Of a stretch of 64,000 bases of DNA, positions 50,701 to 59,140 are shown in pieces. The stretch is taken from contig ONIM01000011.1 in the NCBI GenBank assembly GCA_900317885.1, positions 22,136-86,135 on the forward strand, in the 5' to 3' direction. Below the pieces are notes generated by a model. The model searched no databases, was not told the origin of the DNA, and saw only the letters and a program-made list of their open reading frames with translations. Made by a program: the position numbers and the translations under genes. Source of the stretch: an uncultured Bacteroidales bacterium. GTDB taxonomy: Bacteria; Bacteroidota; Bacteroidia; Bacteroidales; Paludibacteraceae. Within the stretch, counting starts at the first letter, position 1. Every line of letters begins with the position of its first letter.

Positions 50701-50973
50701 CTCTATGCGAATCCTGAGCGAACGGCAAAGTTTGACAAATGGTATGCAACCGACTATTTTGTAGAGAACGCTTCCTTCCTCCGTTGCGATAATATTACGC
50801 TCGGTTGGTCGTTCAAGCGTCCGAAGATTAATGGTCGTGTTTATGCAACGGTTAGCAACCCATTCGTCATCACCGGTTATTCCGGTCTTGATCCAGAGCA
50901 CGCGTTCGGTATAGATAATAACATCTATCCGCGTTCGATGACTACGGTACTGGGTATTAACCTTCAGTTCTAA
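47767..50973 (+). CDS. susC: SusC/RagA-type TonB-dependent outer-membrane transporter
   Basis: The 1068-residue protein has a signal peptide (MKNYFFSFRALLTASLLLLG onward to FAQ), then a carboxypeptidase-regulatory-like domain (VNGTVIDAANGEPIIGASVL, about residues 27-100). A TonB-box-like stretch LDEVVVVGYG precedes the plug domain (LSGKIAGVAVTNGGGTPGGG, TIRIRGGSSLSASNDPLIVI). The remainder is the 22-stranded barrel, ending TTVLGINLQF with the terminal aromatic residue. With SusD it imports oligosaccharides across the outer membrane. Codon use is strongly biased, suggesting high expression. Confidence 0.95.
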   Translation: MKNYFFSFRALLTASLLLLGMTAFAQTAVNGTVIDAANGEPIIGASVLEIGTTNGTITDWDGNFTITVKPGAKLAISYMGYKTQEVTAASSLSIKLAEDSELLDEVVVVGYGVVKKNDATGSVTAIKPDEMNKGLQTNAQDMLSGKIAGVAVTNGGGTPGGGATIRIRGGSSLSASNDPLIVIDGLAMDNNGIPGAANPLSMVNPSDIETFTVLKDASATAIYGSRASNGVIIITTKKGSAGQKMKVSYDGNVSFGTLTNRLQTLTGDQTRAYAMSLGYSKDQMAYLGTENTDWQDQVYRTAVSTDHNVSMTGGFKDKNVNMPYRASIGYTLNNGTIKTSQMQRVTASLNLNPSFLENHLSFNLNAKGMYIYNSYEPGVVGAALHMDPTQPVQVGEGGVKGIYGDVLLSKEDADKMFGGYYQPTQDAAYGDTEWTLAPKSNITYNPVSALNQQSSIANSAAFVGNFEADYKIHGFEDLRLHANFGANFATGKQRSHQARTGAAGHYYGWDDEEVKKNYKLEFSATAQYYKDFNENQHFDVMVGYEWSHTYNDGHKNGNGWYPMTNTKLDANGNPLAGTMANLSKSSWASESYLVSFFGRANYVGWNQLLLTVNFRADGSSRFAPEHRWGYFPSVSAGWKIKETFMKDVNWLDDLKLRLGYGITGQQELNNGDYPYLATYTKSSEHQVFYPVGYDNYAEENRNAEQVFPDQGQYVVDNNGNILYYSYRPNAYNYDLTWEKTTTYNAGIDFSFLNNRISGSVDYYYRKTDDLLNTVTVAAGTNFRNRVISNVGSLSNQGIEFAINAVAIDMGRKFKWDLGYNLTWNQNKILRLNTGESQTALPVGGISSGTGNTIQQHAVGQAAYSFYVYEAKSNVAEDGTKYWYVVDRDNNGSIDENDKYFFHSAAAPISMGFQMKFQFYDFDLGMSFRSNIGNYVYNDVKASNLQMVTRENFNRNNFVEGILTQCFDTYYNDNMRSDVLYANPERTAKFDKWYATDYFVENASFLRCDNITLGWSFKRPKINGRVYATVSNPFVITGYSGLDPEHAFGIDNNIYPRSMTTVLGINLQF

Positions 50974-50975
50974 TC

Positions 50976-51014
50976 CTAATTGAAATTCACAATTCGTAAT
51001 TTTTAATAGTTAAT
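50976..51014 (+). repeat. AATTGAAATTCACAATTCGT phrase between susC and susD
   Basis: Imperfect tandem AATT-containing units fill the susC/susD spacer; the first ATG of susD at 51013 lies in its tail. Confidence 0.45.
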
Positions 51015-51018
51015 GATT

Positions 51019-52707
51019 ATGAAAAACATTGTAAAATATATTTCCTTGGCTTGTGCAGTTTTCGCCTTCACGGCATGTGTGCAAGATTTGAATACGCGTC
51101 CTATTGATCCGCTTTCTACGACGGGCTTTAACCAAGACGCTATTTTCACCAAGATCTATTCAACGCTTGGTACTACCGGTCAGACAGGCCCTGCAGGAGC
51201 CGGTGACATTGACGATATTGATGAGGGTTGGTCCGGCCTGTTCCGTGTGTCCTTTGTGCTCAACGAGTTCCCGACCGACTGTGGTTGGTGGATTTGGGCG
51301 GATCCGGGTGTAGATCAGGCTCGTATCATGACGTGGGACGGAGATAACCCGCTTGTGAAGTGTCTCTATTTCCGTTGTATGATCGATGCGAAGTATTGCA
51401 ACCACTTCTTGGCATATGCTGACTCGACCTCCAAGAAAGACATGGAGGAGCGTGCAGAGGTACGTTTCATCCGCGCGCTGAACTACTGGTATCTTCTGGA
51501 TAACTTCAAGTATGCGCCGTTTATGGTCAAGGAGAGTACCGATCCAACCAATTACCCGATCTTTATGTCTCGTCCCGAACTCTATAAATGGCTGGAGAAA
51601 GAGTTACTCGAGTTAACGACCCTGCTGCCGGCTAATCGTCTGAGCAAATACCGCGTGGATCAGACAGCTGCCTGGATGCTGCTTGCGCGTCTTTATTTGA
51701 ATGCAGAGGTATATACCGGTACGCCGCAGTGGCAGAAAGCGAAGAATGCTGCCGACAAAGTGATTGCCGGTCCATACAAACTCCACACGACAGCGAAGGT
51801 CAATAAGGACGGTATCAAATATACGGCATATCAACAACTCTTTATGGGTGACAACGATGTCAATGGTGCGCAAGACGAAGCCATCCTCCTCGTTTATCAG
51901 GACGGTCAGTATTGTCGTTCGTACGGTGGTGTACAATACGTCATTGCTGCTACTCGCGACGGAGGCATGATTCCGTGGGGTGTAGCAGAAAACTGGAAGT
52001 GTCTCCGCTCTTCGCCTGAACTCATATATAAGTTCCTTAACCCGATGGTAGCAGAGACGACAGAGGCTGACGAGTACCATATGATGGACATCGCCAAAGA
52101 CGATCGTGCTATCTTTGTTTCCTATATTCCGGGCAATGCAAATAAATGGAAACTCGAAGGCGGTATGGCGGCTGATTTCTATGCTTCGTGGGGATGCCCG
52201 AAATATACGGCGGTTTACTCTACCGCAGACAGTCTGACCCACATGCTCAACTCCGATGCGAACTGGCCCGATACCGATATTCCTTTGATTCGTTTAGCAG
52301 AAGCATACCTGACTCGTGCAGAGGCTCTTGGACGTCTCAACGGATGGAGCAACGCTTTGGCGGATGTAAACACCATTCGTGCCCGTGCTAACGCAGCTCC
52401 TCTCACCTCGATTGACGAGGCAGGTATGTGTGACGAGTGGTGCCGCGAGTTCTGGGGCGAAGGTCGTCGTCGTATCGACCTCATCCGCTTCAACCGCTTT
52501 GCAGGAGAAAAGGCAGATGAGAACATGTATCACTGGGAAGGTCGTGGCGGCAATGCTATCTTCAAGCACGTGGACGAGAAATATAACTGGTTCCCTGTGC
52601 CTTCAGATGATAAGAAGACCAACCCGAATTTCAGAAAGCAAGTAATGGAAAATCCTGAAAATCCCTTTGCAGCGCAAGGTGGTGACGGATATACATTTGC
52701 TGAATAA
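51019..52707 (+). CDS. susD: SusD/RagB-type surface glycan-binding lipoprotein
   Basis: The 562-residue lipoprotein (signal MKNIVKYISLACAVFAFTAC, lipobox FTAC) has the SusD fold with tetratricopeptide-like helices: VRFIRALNYWYLLDNFKYAP, TAAWMLLARLYLNAEVYTG, and the C-terminal LIRLAEAYLTRAEALGRL and EFWGEGRRRIDLIRF motifs. It caps the SusC barrel and binds the glycan at the cell surface. An ATG two codons upstream (51013) is also possible. Tryptophan- and tyrosine-rich loops hint at an aromatic sugar platform, but the ligand cannot be read from sequence. Confidence 0.93.
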   Translation: MKNIVKYISLACAVFAFTACVQDLNTRPIDPLSTTGFNQDAIFTKIYSTLGTTGQTGPAGAGDIDDIDEGWSGLFRVSFVLNEFPTDCGWWIWADPGVDQARIMTWDGDNPLVKCLYFRCMIDAKYCNHFLAYADSTSKKDMEERAEVRFIRALNYWYLLDNFKYAPFMVKESTDPTNYPIFMSRPELYKWLEKELLELTTLLPANRLSKYRVDQTAAWMLLARLYLNAEVYTGTPQWQKAKNAADKVIAGPYKLHTTAKVNKDGIKYTAYQQLFMGDNDVNGAQDEAILLVYQDGQYCRSYGGVQYVIAATRDGGMIPWGVAENWKCLRSSPELIYKFLNPMVAETTEADEYHMMDIAKDDRAIFVSYIPGNANKWKLEGGMAADFYASWGCPKYTAVYSTADSLTHMLNSDANWPDTDIPLIRLAEAYLTRAEALGRLNGWSNALADVNTIRARANAAPLTSIDEAGMCDEWCREFWGEGRRRIDLIRFNRFAGEKADENMYHWEGRGGNAIFKHVDEKYNWFPVPSDDKKTNPNFRKQVMENPENPFAAQGGDGYTFAE

Positions 52708-52757
52708 TAAACAAAAACCAATTAACATTATTAACAACTAAAAAAATTAATTAAAGT

Positions 52758-54092
52758 ATGAAAAAACTTTATGCATTTTTTGCTGCTGCGCTCATGAGCG
52801 CAAGCATGTATGCTGCAGCTCCGACAGCTGCAGATTTGGCCGCTGAGTACGACGTTGTAAACAACGTAGTATTCTGCATCCAGTTTATTGAGGACGCTGA
52901 AGTCTGCAACGACATCCGTTTCGTTGGTACTCCTAATGGTTGGGGTAAAGGTCTTGACGCACCGGAGGGTGCATCTGAAAGTTGGGATAATTGTGAGAAA
53001 TTCGCTCCCGTCCCCGGTTTTGATGGATGGTATGCCGCTGAGTTGCCGTACAGCGAAGGATTCGAGGGTAAACCGCTTCAAGAGCCGACCAATCGTGCAT
53101 GGACTTGGGATTATCAGTGTGGTGACATTAACGCTTGGGTTCATGTTGATGGCTTGGAGTTATCGCTGTCCGAAGGCTTTGCAGATGAGTGTAACATCGC
53201 AGCTTCTGCTCCGGGTGCTTACATCTATCAACTCAAGTACTGGAAGAAGCACAAATCTCCGTGTGTTGCGGTTGTAGAGCACGACTACACCATTAAACTT
53301 TATGCTCCGGATGCTTGCTCCGAAATGAAGCCGGCTATCATCGGTGATTTCAACGGATGGTCTGCAGGCGTAGCTATGAACGAAGGCTTGGACGAGGAAT
53401 TCAACACGGTTTACACCTATTCCTTCCACGATCAAGAAGGCCACGGCTTCAAGATTAAAGAGGCTACTGACACCGATTGGACCAACGAAATGCAGTATTA
53501 CGACACCGAGAATGACGCTTGGAAAAACTTCCAGAATTTCGAGCTCGGCGCAGAGACTGAAATCGTTCTCGAGTATAGTGACAATGACCTCTATCGTTAT
53601 GCAAAATGCGATGCTTCACCGTCTGAGTACACCGTTTTCACTGTTAATCTCCCGTCTGAGAACGCACCGGAGGCAGTTGAGATCATCGGTACTTTTGATG
53701 GTTGGCAGGGAACTGCAATGGAGAAACTGAATAACGGATGGTTCTTTGTTGAACTCGAGGCTAAGGAGAGCCAGTACTTCAAGTTCCGCAGCGCAGGTTC
53801 ATGGAATAAAGAGATTGAGATTAAAAATGACGAGAGCGGTGAGTGGGCTAAGATCGGTGACAACGCACTCGTATTCGGTCAACTCTGGCAGGATGATACT
53901 TATAAAGGCACTCCTTGCAAGTGGATCGAGTTGGATATGAGCGATCCGGCAAAATATCGTTGGTCTGTTGCTGAGCAGGGTATCGAGAACGTAGTTCTGA
54001 CCGAGAAGGCACAGAAGGTTGTTGTTGACGGCGTTCTTTACATCGTTCGTGACAACAAGATGTTCAACGTACAGGGAACTCAGGTTCGTTAA
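52758..54092 (+). CDS. Secreted glycan-binding protein with CBM48-like modules and T9SS-like tag
   Basis: The 444-residue protein has a signal peptide (MKKLYAFFAAALMSASMYAA) and several modules that resemble starch/glycogen-binding folds (CBM48/SusE-like): RFVGTPNGWGKGL (about residue 54), AIIGDFNGWSAGVAMNEGL (about 193) and EIIGTFDGWQGTAMEKLN (about 312). Each has the paired Trp/Gly turn typical of such domains. It ends VDGVLYIVRDNKMFNVQGTQ plus VR, matching the C-terminal tag shared with other proteins here. It follows susD by 50 bp and takes the place of a SusE/SusF-like surface protein, though attached by a different export route (inference). Confidence 0.8.
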   Translation: MKKLYAFFAAALMSASMYAAAPTAADLAAEYDVVNNVVFCIQFIEDAEVCNDIRFVGTPNGWGKGLDAPEGASESWDNCEKFAPVPGFDGWYAAELPYSEGFEGKPLQEPTNRAWTWDYQCGDINAWVHVDGLELSLSEGFADECNIAASAPGAYIYQLKYWKKHKSPCVAVVEHDYTIKLYAPDACSEMKPAIIGDFNGWSAGVAMNEGLDEEFNTVYTYSFHDQEGHGFKIKEATDTDWTNEMQYYDTENDAWKNFQNFELGAETEIVLEYSDNDLYRYAKCDASPSEYTVFTVNLPSENAPEAVEIIGTFDGWQGTAMEKLNNGWFFVELEAKESQYFKFRSAGSWNKEIEIKNDESGEWAKIGDNALVFGQLWQDDTYKGTPCKWIELDMSDPAKYRWSVAEQGIENVVLTEKAQKVVVDGVLYIVRDNKMFNVQGTQVR

Positions 54093-54111
54093 TCCGAACA
54101 ATCTTTCATCT

Positions 54112-54131
54112 ATCAGCCAATCTTGGCTGAT
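54112..54131 (+). other. Hairpin downstream of the glycan operon
   Basis: A perfect inverted repeat ATCAGCCAA-TC-TTGGCTGAT just after the last stop, without a T tract. It may protect the 3' end or act together with the next hairpin. Confidence 0.7.
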
Positions 54132-54138
54132 AACAAAA

Positions 54139-54168
54139 ATAGCTCGGGCAAATGCCCGGGCTATTTTT
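54139..54168 (+). terminator. Intrinsic terminator of the glycan-utilisation operon
   Basis: Stem ATAGCTCGGGCA / TGCCCGGGCTAT with an A-rich loop (one T-G wobble), then six T residues. It could also work in reverse for the convergent beta-galactosidase gene. Confidence 0.9.
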
Positions 54169-54195
54169 TGTAGTTATAGAGAACTTACAGAGTAC

Positions 54196-54254
54196 TTACG
54201 TTGGCTTTGACTGTCGGTTGACCGTCGTTTGACCGTCGGGATTGGGCTTACTTT
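54196..54254. repeat. Family B phrase repeat, copy 2 (intergenic)
   Basis: A 59-bp copy differing at four positions from the element inside the ABC-F gene; TCACTTTAGGCTCACTTTGG follows as a further phrase. It lies between convergent operons. Confidence 0.88.
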
Positions 54255-54319
54255 CGACTCACTTTAGGCTCACTTTGGAGGGTGCCAAAACTGTTGGGTG
54301 ACGGGAGGGGAATTTGGTT

Positions 54320-56749
54320 TTACTTCAAGCGGAAGTTTCCTTTGGCACCTTTTCGGATGATGAAGGTGCATTGGCCGGCGAAGGCGTGCATCTGAGGTTC
54401 TGTGAAGCTGTCCAGACAAGCAGCGTCTCCGTTTGCGGCGGCAACAAAGCCTTCGCCTTCGTAGGAAATGAGGTTATCGGCAAAGGGACAGAGGTTGCCT
54501 TTCCTATCGACCACCTTGACGGTCATGTAGTATAGTTCTTCGGGATTCTCGCCGGCGTTGGCACATTCTACGACCAAGTGGTGGGGTTTGCCGGCGGTGC
54601 GGATCGTTTCGCGCGCTGCTTCTTTGCCGTTGGCATCGTAGGCTACGACTTCGATCTTTCCTTTCTTATAGGGAACATCAAACCACATGAGGCGGTATCG
54701 CGGTAAGAGTTCCGGCCGCGGGGCAGAACCCCATTCGGGAATTTCGAATTTGCCGACTTGCGGCATTTGGCTCACACGCGCTGCCTTGCTTTCTTTGGTT
54801 TGCGGGAGGGTTGCGGAGAGGTCGCCTTTGGCGAGCTGCTCGGTCTCTTCGGGGGTCGCATGGCGGAGTCTGCCAAAACTCTTTCCGTTGACAAAGAGTT
54901 CCGCCTCGGGGTAGGAGGTATAGCAGAAAACAGGCACTTTGTCGCCCTTTTTCCAGTTCCAGTGCGGGAGGAGATGCAGGGTCTCTGCGTTTTTGTTCCA
55001 CTGACTGCGATAGAGCCAGAAGCGGTCTTTGGGTAGGGACGCGAGGTCGATGATACCGAAATAAGAGCTATGGCTGGGCCATGCGTCGGTATCGTACGGC
55101 GAGGGTTCGCCGAGGTAGTCAAAGCCCGTCCAGACGAATTGGCCGAGTGTCCAAGGGTAGTCATCCTGCAGTTGGAAATCCTGCTCGGGGAGACCCGACC
55201 ATGCGCAGTACTCGAGGTCGTAACCGGAGGACTGGTTGTCGGAATAGAGTTTATCGGGCTGGATGACGGCAGGGATCTTATAAACGCCTCTGGAGGAGAC
55301 AGTAGAGGAGGTCTCGGAGCCGAGAATCATCTTCTGCGGCAGGTTCTCGTACGCCTCTATATATCTTCCTGTGCGGTAGTTGAAGCCCGGCAGTTCGACC
55401 GCCGCGCCAAAACCATTATGGATGACGTGCATCGCCTGGTCCATGCCGTTCGTCACAGGCCGTGTGGGGTCGAGTTGATGGAAGAGGGCCTGCAGCTCGG
55501 TGACGATGCCGATGCCGTCCGGCAGGACTTGGTTCCAGACCTCGTTTCCAGAGGACCAAAGCATGACGGAGGGGTTGTTGCGGTAGTGTTTGACCATGTT
55601 GGTGATGTCCCATTTCCACCAGTCGTCGAACTCGACGTGGTAGTCATTGTCGGTCTTGCCGTGGTTCCAGACATCAAAAGGCTCGACGCAAAGCATGATG
55701 CCCATCTCGTCGCAGAGCTCTACGAGTTCCGGTGCGGGCATGTTATGACTCGTTCGGACGGCGTCGCAACCCATCTCTTTGAGCATGGTCAGCTGGTGGC
55801 GCAGGGCGTCTTTATGAATTGCCACGCCGAGCGGACCGAGGTCATGGTGGAGGCACACGCCTTTGAACTTACGGGTCTCGCCGTTGAGTTGAAAACCGTG
55901 CTCGGGGGTGTAGCTGACAGAGCGGATACCGAAGGGGGTGTTCACTTCGTCGATGATCTCCTTGTTTTTATAGACGCGCGTGCGCGCTGTGTAGATGTTC
56001 GGCGTCTCGGGGCTCCATAACTGCGGGCTGCGGATGTCCGTCGCTCCTTCCTGTCCGTCGATGGCGGCTACCACTTTGCCGTCGAAGAGGATGTCGGTCT
56101 GAATGCTGTATTCGGTGTTTTCGATGCGGAACGAGTCCACTCCATTCTGGAGTTCGGCGGCGAAGGTAATCTGCGCAAAATCCTTGCTCACTTTAGGCGT
56201 CCGGATGAGGACTCCGAAGGTCGGGATATGCACGGGATGGCTCTCTACGAGATGGACGTTGCGGTACAGTCCTGCGCCCGGATACCAGCGGCTCTGCTGG
56301 GGTTTGTTCTCCAGAAAGACATCGATATCTACGCTGTCGGAGGTGATGAGGTGGGGGAGGATGTAGCAATCGAAAGTGTTGTATCCGTAGGGCCAATAGA
56401 CCATCTCTTCGCCGTTGACATAGACGTCGGCATGACTCATGGCACCATCGAAGACGAGGGTGTAGAACTTGTCCTTATTGACTTTGACGCGCGTGCGATA
56501 GTGGCCTTTTCCCATCCACGGGAGTCCACCGCTGCGCCCGGTTTTCCAGGTCGCCTCGTTCTCTCCGTTCTGTACGACGATGACTTTCTGGAGGTCGTTC
56601 TCGCGGTCAAAAGGTCCGCTGATTGCCCAGTCGTGAGGGATGGTCACTTCGCGCCAAACGGTATCGACTTGCGGCATCTGAGCCGACGGCTCCTGGCGGA
56701 ACTGCCAGGAGGTCAGCAGGGTGCTAATCGCTAAAAGGATGCTTAGCAT
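54320..56749 (-). CDS. GH2 beta-galactosidase, secreted
   Basis: The 809-residue glycoside hydrolase has a signal-peptide-like start (MLSILLAISTLLTSWQ). Then come a jelly-roll sugar-binding domain (VTIPHDWAISGPFDRENDLQ), an immunoglobulin-like domain and a TIM barrel. The acid/base glutamate is in WSSGNEVWNQ (about residue 401) and the nucleophile in ILGSETSSTV (about 476). A DUF4982-type and an Ig-like domain close the protein. It probably releases galactose from beta-galactosides in the periplasm. It is the last gene of the galK-galM-GH2 set, convergent to the SusC/SusD operon, which supports a shared substrate. Confidence 0.9.
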   Translation of the reverse strand: MLSILLAISTLLTSWQFRQEPSAQMPQVDTVWREVTIPHDWAISGPFDRENDLQKVIVVQNGENEATWKTGRSGGLPWMGKGHYRTRVKVNKDKFYTLVFDGAMSHADVYVNGEEMVYWPYGYNTFDCYILPHLITSDSVDIDVFLENKPQQSRWYPGAGLYRNVHLVESHPVHIPTFGVLIRTPKVSKDFAQITFAAELQNGVDSFRIENTEYSIQTDILFDGKVVAAIDGQEGATDIRSPQLWSPETPNIYTARTRVYKNKEIIDEVNTPFGIRSVSYTPEHGFQLNGETRKFKGVCLHHDLGPLGVAIHKDALRHQLTMLKEMGCDAVRTSHNMPAPELVELCDEMGIMLCVEPFDVWNHGKTDNDYHVEFDDWWKWDITNMVKHYRNNPSVMLWSSGNEVWNQVLPDGIGIVTELQALFHQLDPTRPVTNGMDQAMHVIHNGFGAAVELPGFNYRTGRYIEAYENLPQKMILGSETSSTVSSRGVYKIPAVIQPDKLYSDNQSSGYDLEYCAWSGLPEQDFQLQDDYPWTLGQFVWTGFDYLGEPSPYDTDAWPSHSSYFGIIDLASLPKDRFWLYRSQWNKNAETLHLLPHWNWKKGDKVPVFCYTSYPEAELFVNGKSFGRLRHATPEETEQLAKGDLSATLPQTKESKAARVSQMPQVGKFEIPEWGSAPRPELLPRYRLMWFDVPYKKGKIEVVAYDANGKEAARETIRTAGKPHHLVVECANAGENPEELYYMTVKVVDRKGNLCPFADNLISYEGEGFVAAANGDAACLDSFTEPQMHAFAGQCTFIIRKGAKGNFRLK

Positions 56750-56755
56750 TTTTTA

Positions 56756-56782
56756 GGTTACGGGTTATGGGTTACGGGTTAC
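56756..56782. repeat. GGTTACGGGTTATGGGTTAC phrase
   Basis: Three tandem GGGTTAC/GGGTTAT units fill the galM-GH2 spacer and include the galM stop codon. Confidence 0.7.
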
Positions 56783-57774
56783 AAGAATCGGTACTCCGTG
56801 GTCTCGTCAAGTTTCTCGCCGGGACGGAGAATGATATTCGGGAAGGAGGGATGATTGATGCTATCCGGCCAGTTCTGCGCCTCGAGACAAACGGCGTGTT
56901 GCTCGTCGTAGAGCTTGCCGTTTTTTCCTTCGTTCTTCTCGATCCAGTTGCCGGTATAGACCTGCAGGCCCTTCATCGTCGTCCAACACTCCATGGTCCT
57001 TCCGTCGGCTTGGAGGGTCGCAGCGTGGCGAAGCTCTTTGGGGGCATCTCCGTCGCAGAGACACCAGTTGTTGTCAATCCCTCTACCGGGCTCAAAGAAC
57101 TTGTCGTGGATGCGGTCGCCGATGCGTACGGGCTGGCGGAAATCCATCGGTGTACCCTCTACAGGAAGGATTTCTCCGGTCGGACAAGCGGTGTCGTCAA
57201 AGGGGGTGTAGCGGTCTGCGAATACTTGCAGGATATGCTCATCCACGCGTCCGCCGTCTTCGCCCGCAAGGTTGAAGTAGGCGTGGTTGGTCATCGCCAC
57301 GAGGGTGGGGGCGTCGGTCTTCGCCTCATAATGAATGACGAGGCGGTTGTCCTTTGTCGCGGTGTATGTAACATAGATGTCCACGTTGCCGGGATAGCCT
57401 TCTTCGCCGTCTTTGGCGCGGTAGCGGAGTTTGATCTCATAGATACTCTGCTCGACGACCTCCCAGATCTTCGCGTTAAATCCCTCCACGCCGCCGTGCA
57501 GGCTGTTCGTGCCGTTATTGACGGGGAGCCGGTAGGTCTTGCCGTCGAGGGTGAACTTGCCGTCCTTGATGCGGTTGGCTACGCGTCCGCAGATGGCGTT
57601 AAAATAAGTCTCTTTGGTTCGCCACTCCTCCGCTGTGCGGAAGCCAAGGACGATATCCTTGACTTCCCCTTTGCGGTTGGCTACCAGCAGCTTGGTGATC
57701 TTCGCGCCGAGATTTGAGATCTCCGCTTTGAGACCACCGCTGCTCTTAATCGTATAGAATTGGATCGGTTTCAC
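56779..57774 (-). CDS. galM: Aldose 1-epimerase (mutarotase)
   Basis: The 331-residue enzyme interconverts alpha- and beta-D-galactose ahead of galactokinase. It shows the family segments FNAICGRVANRIKDGKFTLD, NSLHGGVEGFNAKIWEV, VAMTNHAYFNLAGE (catalytic histidine region) and CLEAQNWPDSINHPSFPN near the C-terminus, which holds the catalytic glutamate. No signal peptide is visible, so it is probably cytosolic. It lies between galK and the GH2 gene with short phrase-repeat spacers on both sides. Confidence 0.93.
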   Translation of the reverse strand: MKPIQFYTIKSSGGLKAEISNLGAKITKLLVANRKGEVKDIVLGFRTAEEWRTKETYFNAICGRVANRIKDGKFTLDGKTYRLPVNNGTNSLHGGVEGFNAKIWEVVEQSIYEIKLRYRAKDGEEGYPGNVDIYVTYTATKDNRLVIHYEAKTDAPTLVAMTNHAYFNLAGEDGGRVDEHILQVFADRYTPFDDTACPTGEILPVEGTPMDFRQPVRIGDRIHDKFFEPGRGIDNNWCLCDGDAPKELRHAATLQADGRTMECWTTMKGLQVYTGNWIEKNEGKNGKLYDEQHAVCLEAQNWPDSINHPSFPNIILRPGEKLDETTEYRFL

Positions 57775-57777
57775 GGA

Positions 57778-57810
57778 AATTCAAAATTCAAAATTCAAAA
57801 TTCAAAATTT
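57778..57810. repeat. AATTCAAA tandem phrase in the galK/galM spacer
   Basis: Four perfect AATTCAAA units in tandem, ending in AATTT, between the galK stop and the galM ATG. Confidence 0.8.
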
Positions 57811-58953
57811 ATTCCAAGCGGGAAACGCCGTCTCCAATTTCTGCAACATAGAAATCGGCTTTGAGGCCGGTTTTCTTCTCATATTCGGTACCGACGAAAG
57901 CTTTGAATCGGTCGATAGCTTCTTCCTTGACGAGGCTGACAGTACATCCTCCGAAACCGCCACCGGTCATACGGCTACCGAGCACGCCTTCTACCTGCCA
58001 AGCGGCTTCAGCAAGGGCGTCCAGTTCGGGACCGGTCACTTCATAATCGTCGCGGAGGGAGACATGGCTGGCAGTCATCAGTTCGCCGAAATACGCGATC
58101 TCTCCTTTCTTGAGCGCCTCAACGGCTGCTGCGGTACGGGCTACTTCGCCGACGACGTGGCGGGCACGCTTCTTGGCAATCGGGTCGGTGATAGCGGATT
58201 CCACTTCTTTCCAGTCGTCCTCGGTCAGCTCGGCGAGGAACTTGATGGGTTTCACTTTGCTGATCTGCTCCACGGCGGTGTGGCATTGGCGGACGCGGTC
58301 GTTGTATGCGCCGCTGTCCAGATGATGCGGGCTGTGGGTATTTGTGATGACCACTTTGATGCCATCCAGTTTGACGGGCACGTGCTCGAACTCGAGGGTG
58401 TCGCAGTTGAGGTGGATAGCATGATCTTTCTTACCCTGCGCACTCGCGAACTGATCCATGATAGACCGATGAGAGCCAGCTCCGTGCGGTATTTCTTGTC
58501 GTCCGGATCTTTCCAACCCATCTCTTCGGTGAAGGCGCGTGCGGTAACCACCTCCATGGCCGCGGAACTGCTCAGACCTGCTCCTGCGGGAACGTTACCG
58601 TAGTAGAGCAAGTCATAACCGCTCTCCAGTTTAGCCTCCGGATGGCGGCGACGGATGATCTCGATACATCCCAGCGAGTAGTTACACCAAGCGCGATCAG
58701 GCTGCGGAGCGATAGCGTCCATCGGGATCTCATAGACCTGCGGCATGTTCAGCGAATGGAAACGCAGCACGCGGTCGTTATTCTTGGCGATCAAGAGCCA
58801 TGCACCGAAACTGAGTGCGCAAGGGAACACAGCGCCGCCGTTATAATCGGTGTGCTCGCCGATAAGATTAACACGACCCGGGGAGAAGAAGATTTTCTGA
58901 GCTTTCTGATGATAGGCTTGCTCGAAAGCCTGTTTCATTTCTTGTGTAGTCAT
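57809..58953 (-). pseudogene. galK: Galactokinase split by an apparent internal deletion
   Basis: Two overlapping frames together make a galactokinase. The first (58953 down to about 58462) has FFSPGRVNLIGEHTDYNGG and the GHMP motif PAGAGLSSSAAMEV, and stays normal to RTELALIG. The second resumes at IMDQFASAQGKKDHAIHLNC and runs through SRMTGGGFGGCTVSLVKEEA to the stop at 57809. At the junction only CT separates GGT from ATCATGGAT, whereas the family has about 13 residues (of the type QKAEHEFVGVNCG) there. The missing 37 nt shift the frame. The lost segment lines the galactose site, so the gene is probably inactive unless this is an assembly error. A normal promoter remains upstream. Confidence 0.85.
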
Positions 58954-58991
58954 AGTAGTGGAAAAATGAGAGTTTAACTAAAAATGGCATG

Positions 58992-59023
58992 CAAAGGTAC
59001 GATTTTTTTTCCAAATATGCAAG
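58992..59023 (-). promoter_or_regulatory. Promoter of the galK-galM-GH2 unit
   Basis: Minus strand CTTG (59023-59020), 20 bp, TACCTTTG (58999-58992), with the -33 box continuing TTGCATATTTGG. It is divergent from the promoter at 59060-59091. Confidence 0.85.
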
Positions 59024-59059
59024 TTTTTGTTGAAATATGCAATAAAAATTGCAAGAACT

Positions 59060-59091
59060 CTTGCATATTCGGAAAAAAAGTTGTATCTTTG
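59060..59091 (+). promoter_or_regulatory. Promoter of the membrane protein at 59141
   Basis: CTTG (59060-59063), 20 bp, TATCTTTG (59084-59091), with the -33 box continuing TTGCATATTC, the same as at the glycan operon. Confidence 0.85.
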
Positions 59092-59140
59092 TGGCGAGTT
59101 TAAAAAATAGCCTTAGTTTAACCCTCAAATCTATAAGCGT

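Noticed and set aside
49522-50901. A 459-codon open frame opposite susC
   Set aside because: Again an antisense shadow of a strongly biased gene, with no known motifs.
54752-56680. The sequence GACTTGCGGCAT occurring twice in the GH2 gene as a possible recombination repeat
   Set aside because: It is only 12 bp, in the same gene on ordinary codons (MPQV), and nothing else around it is shared.
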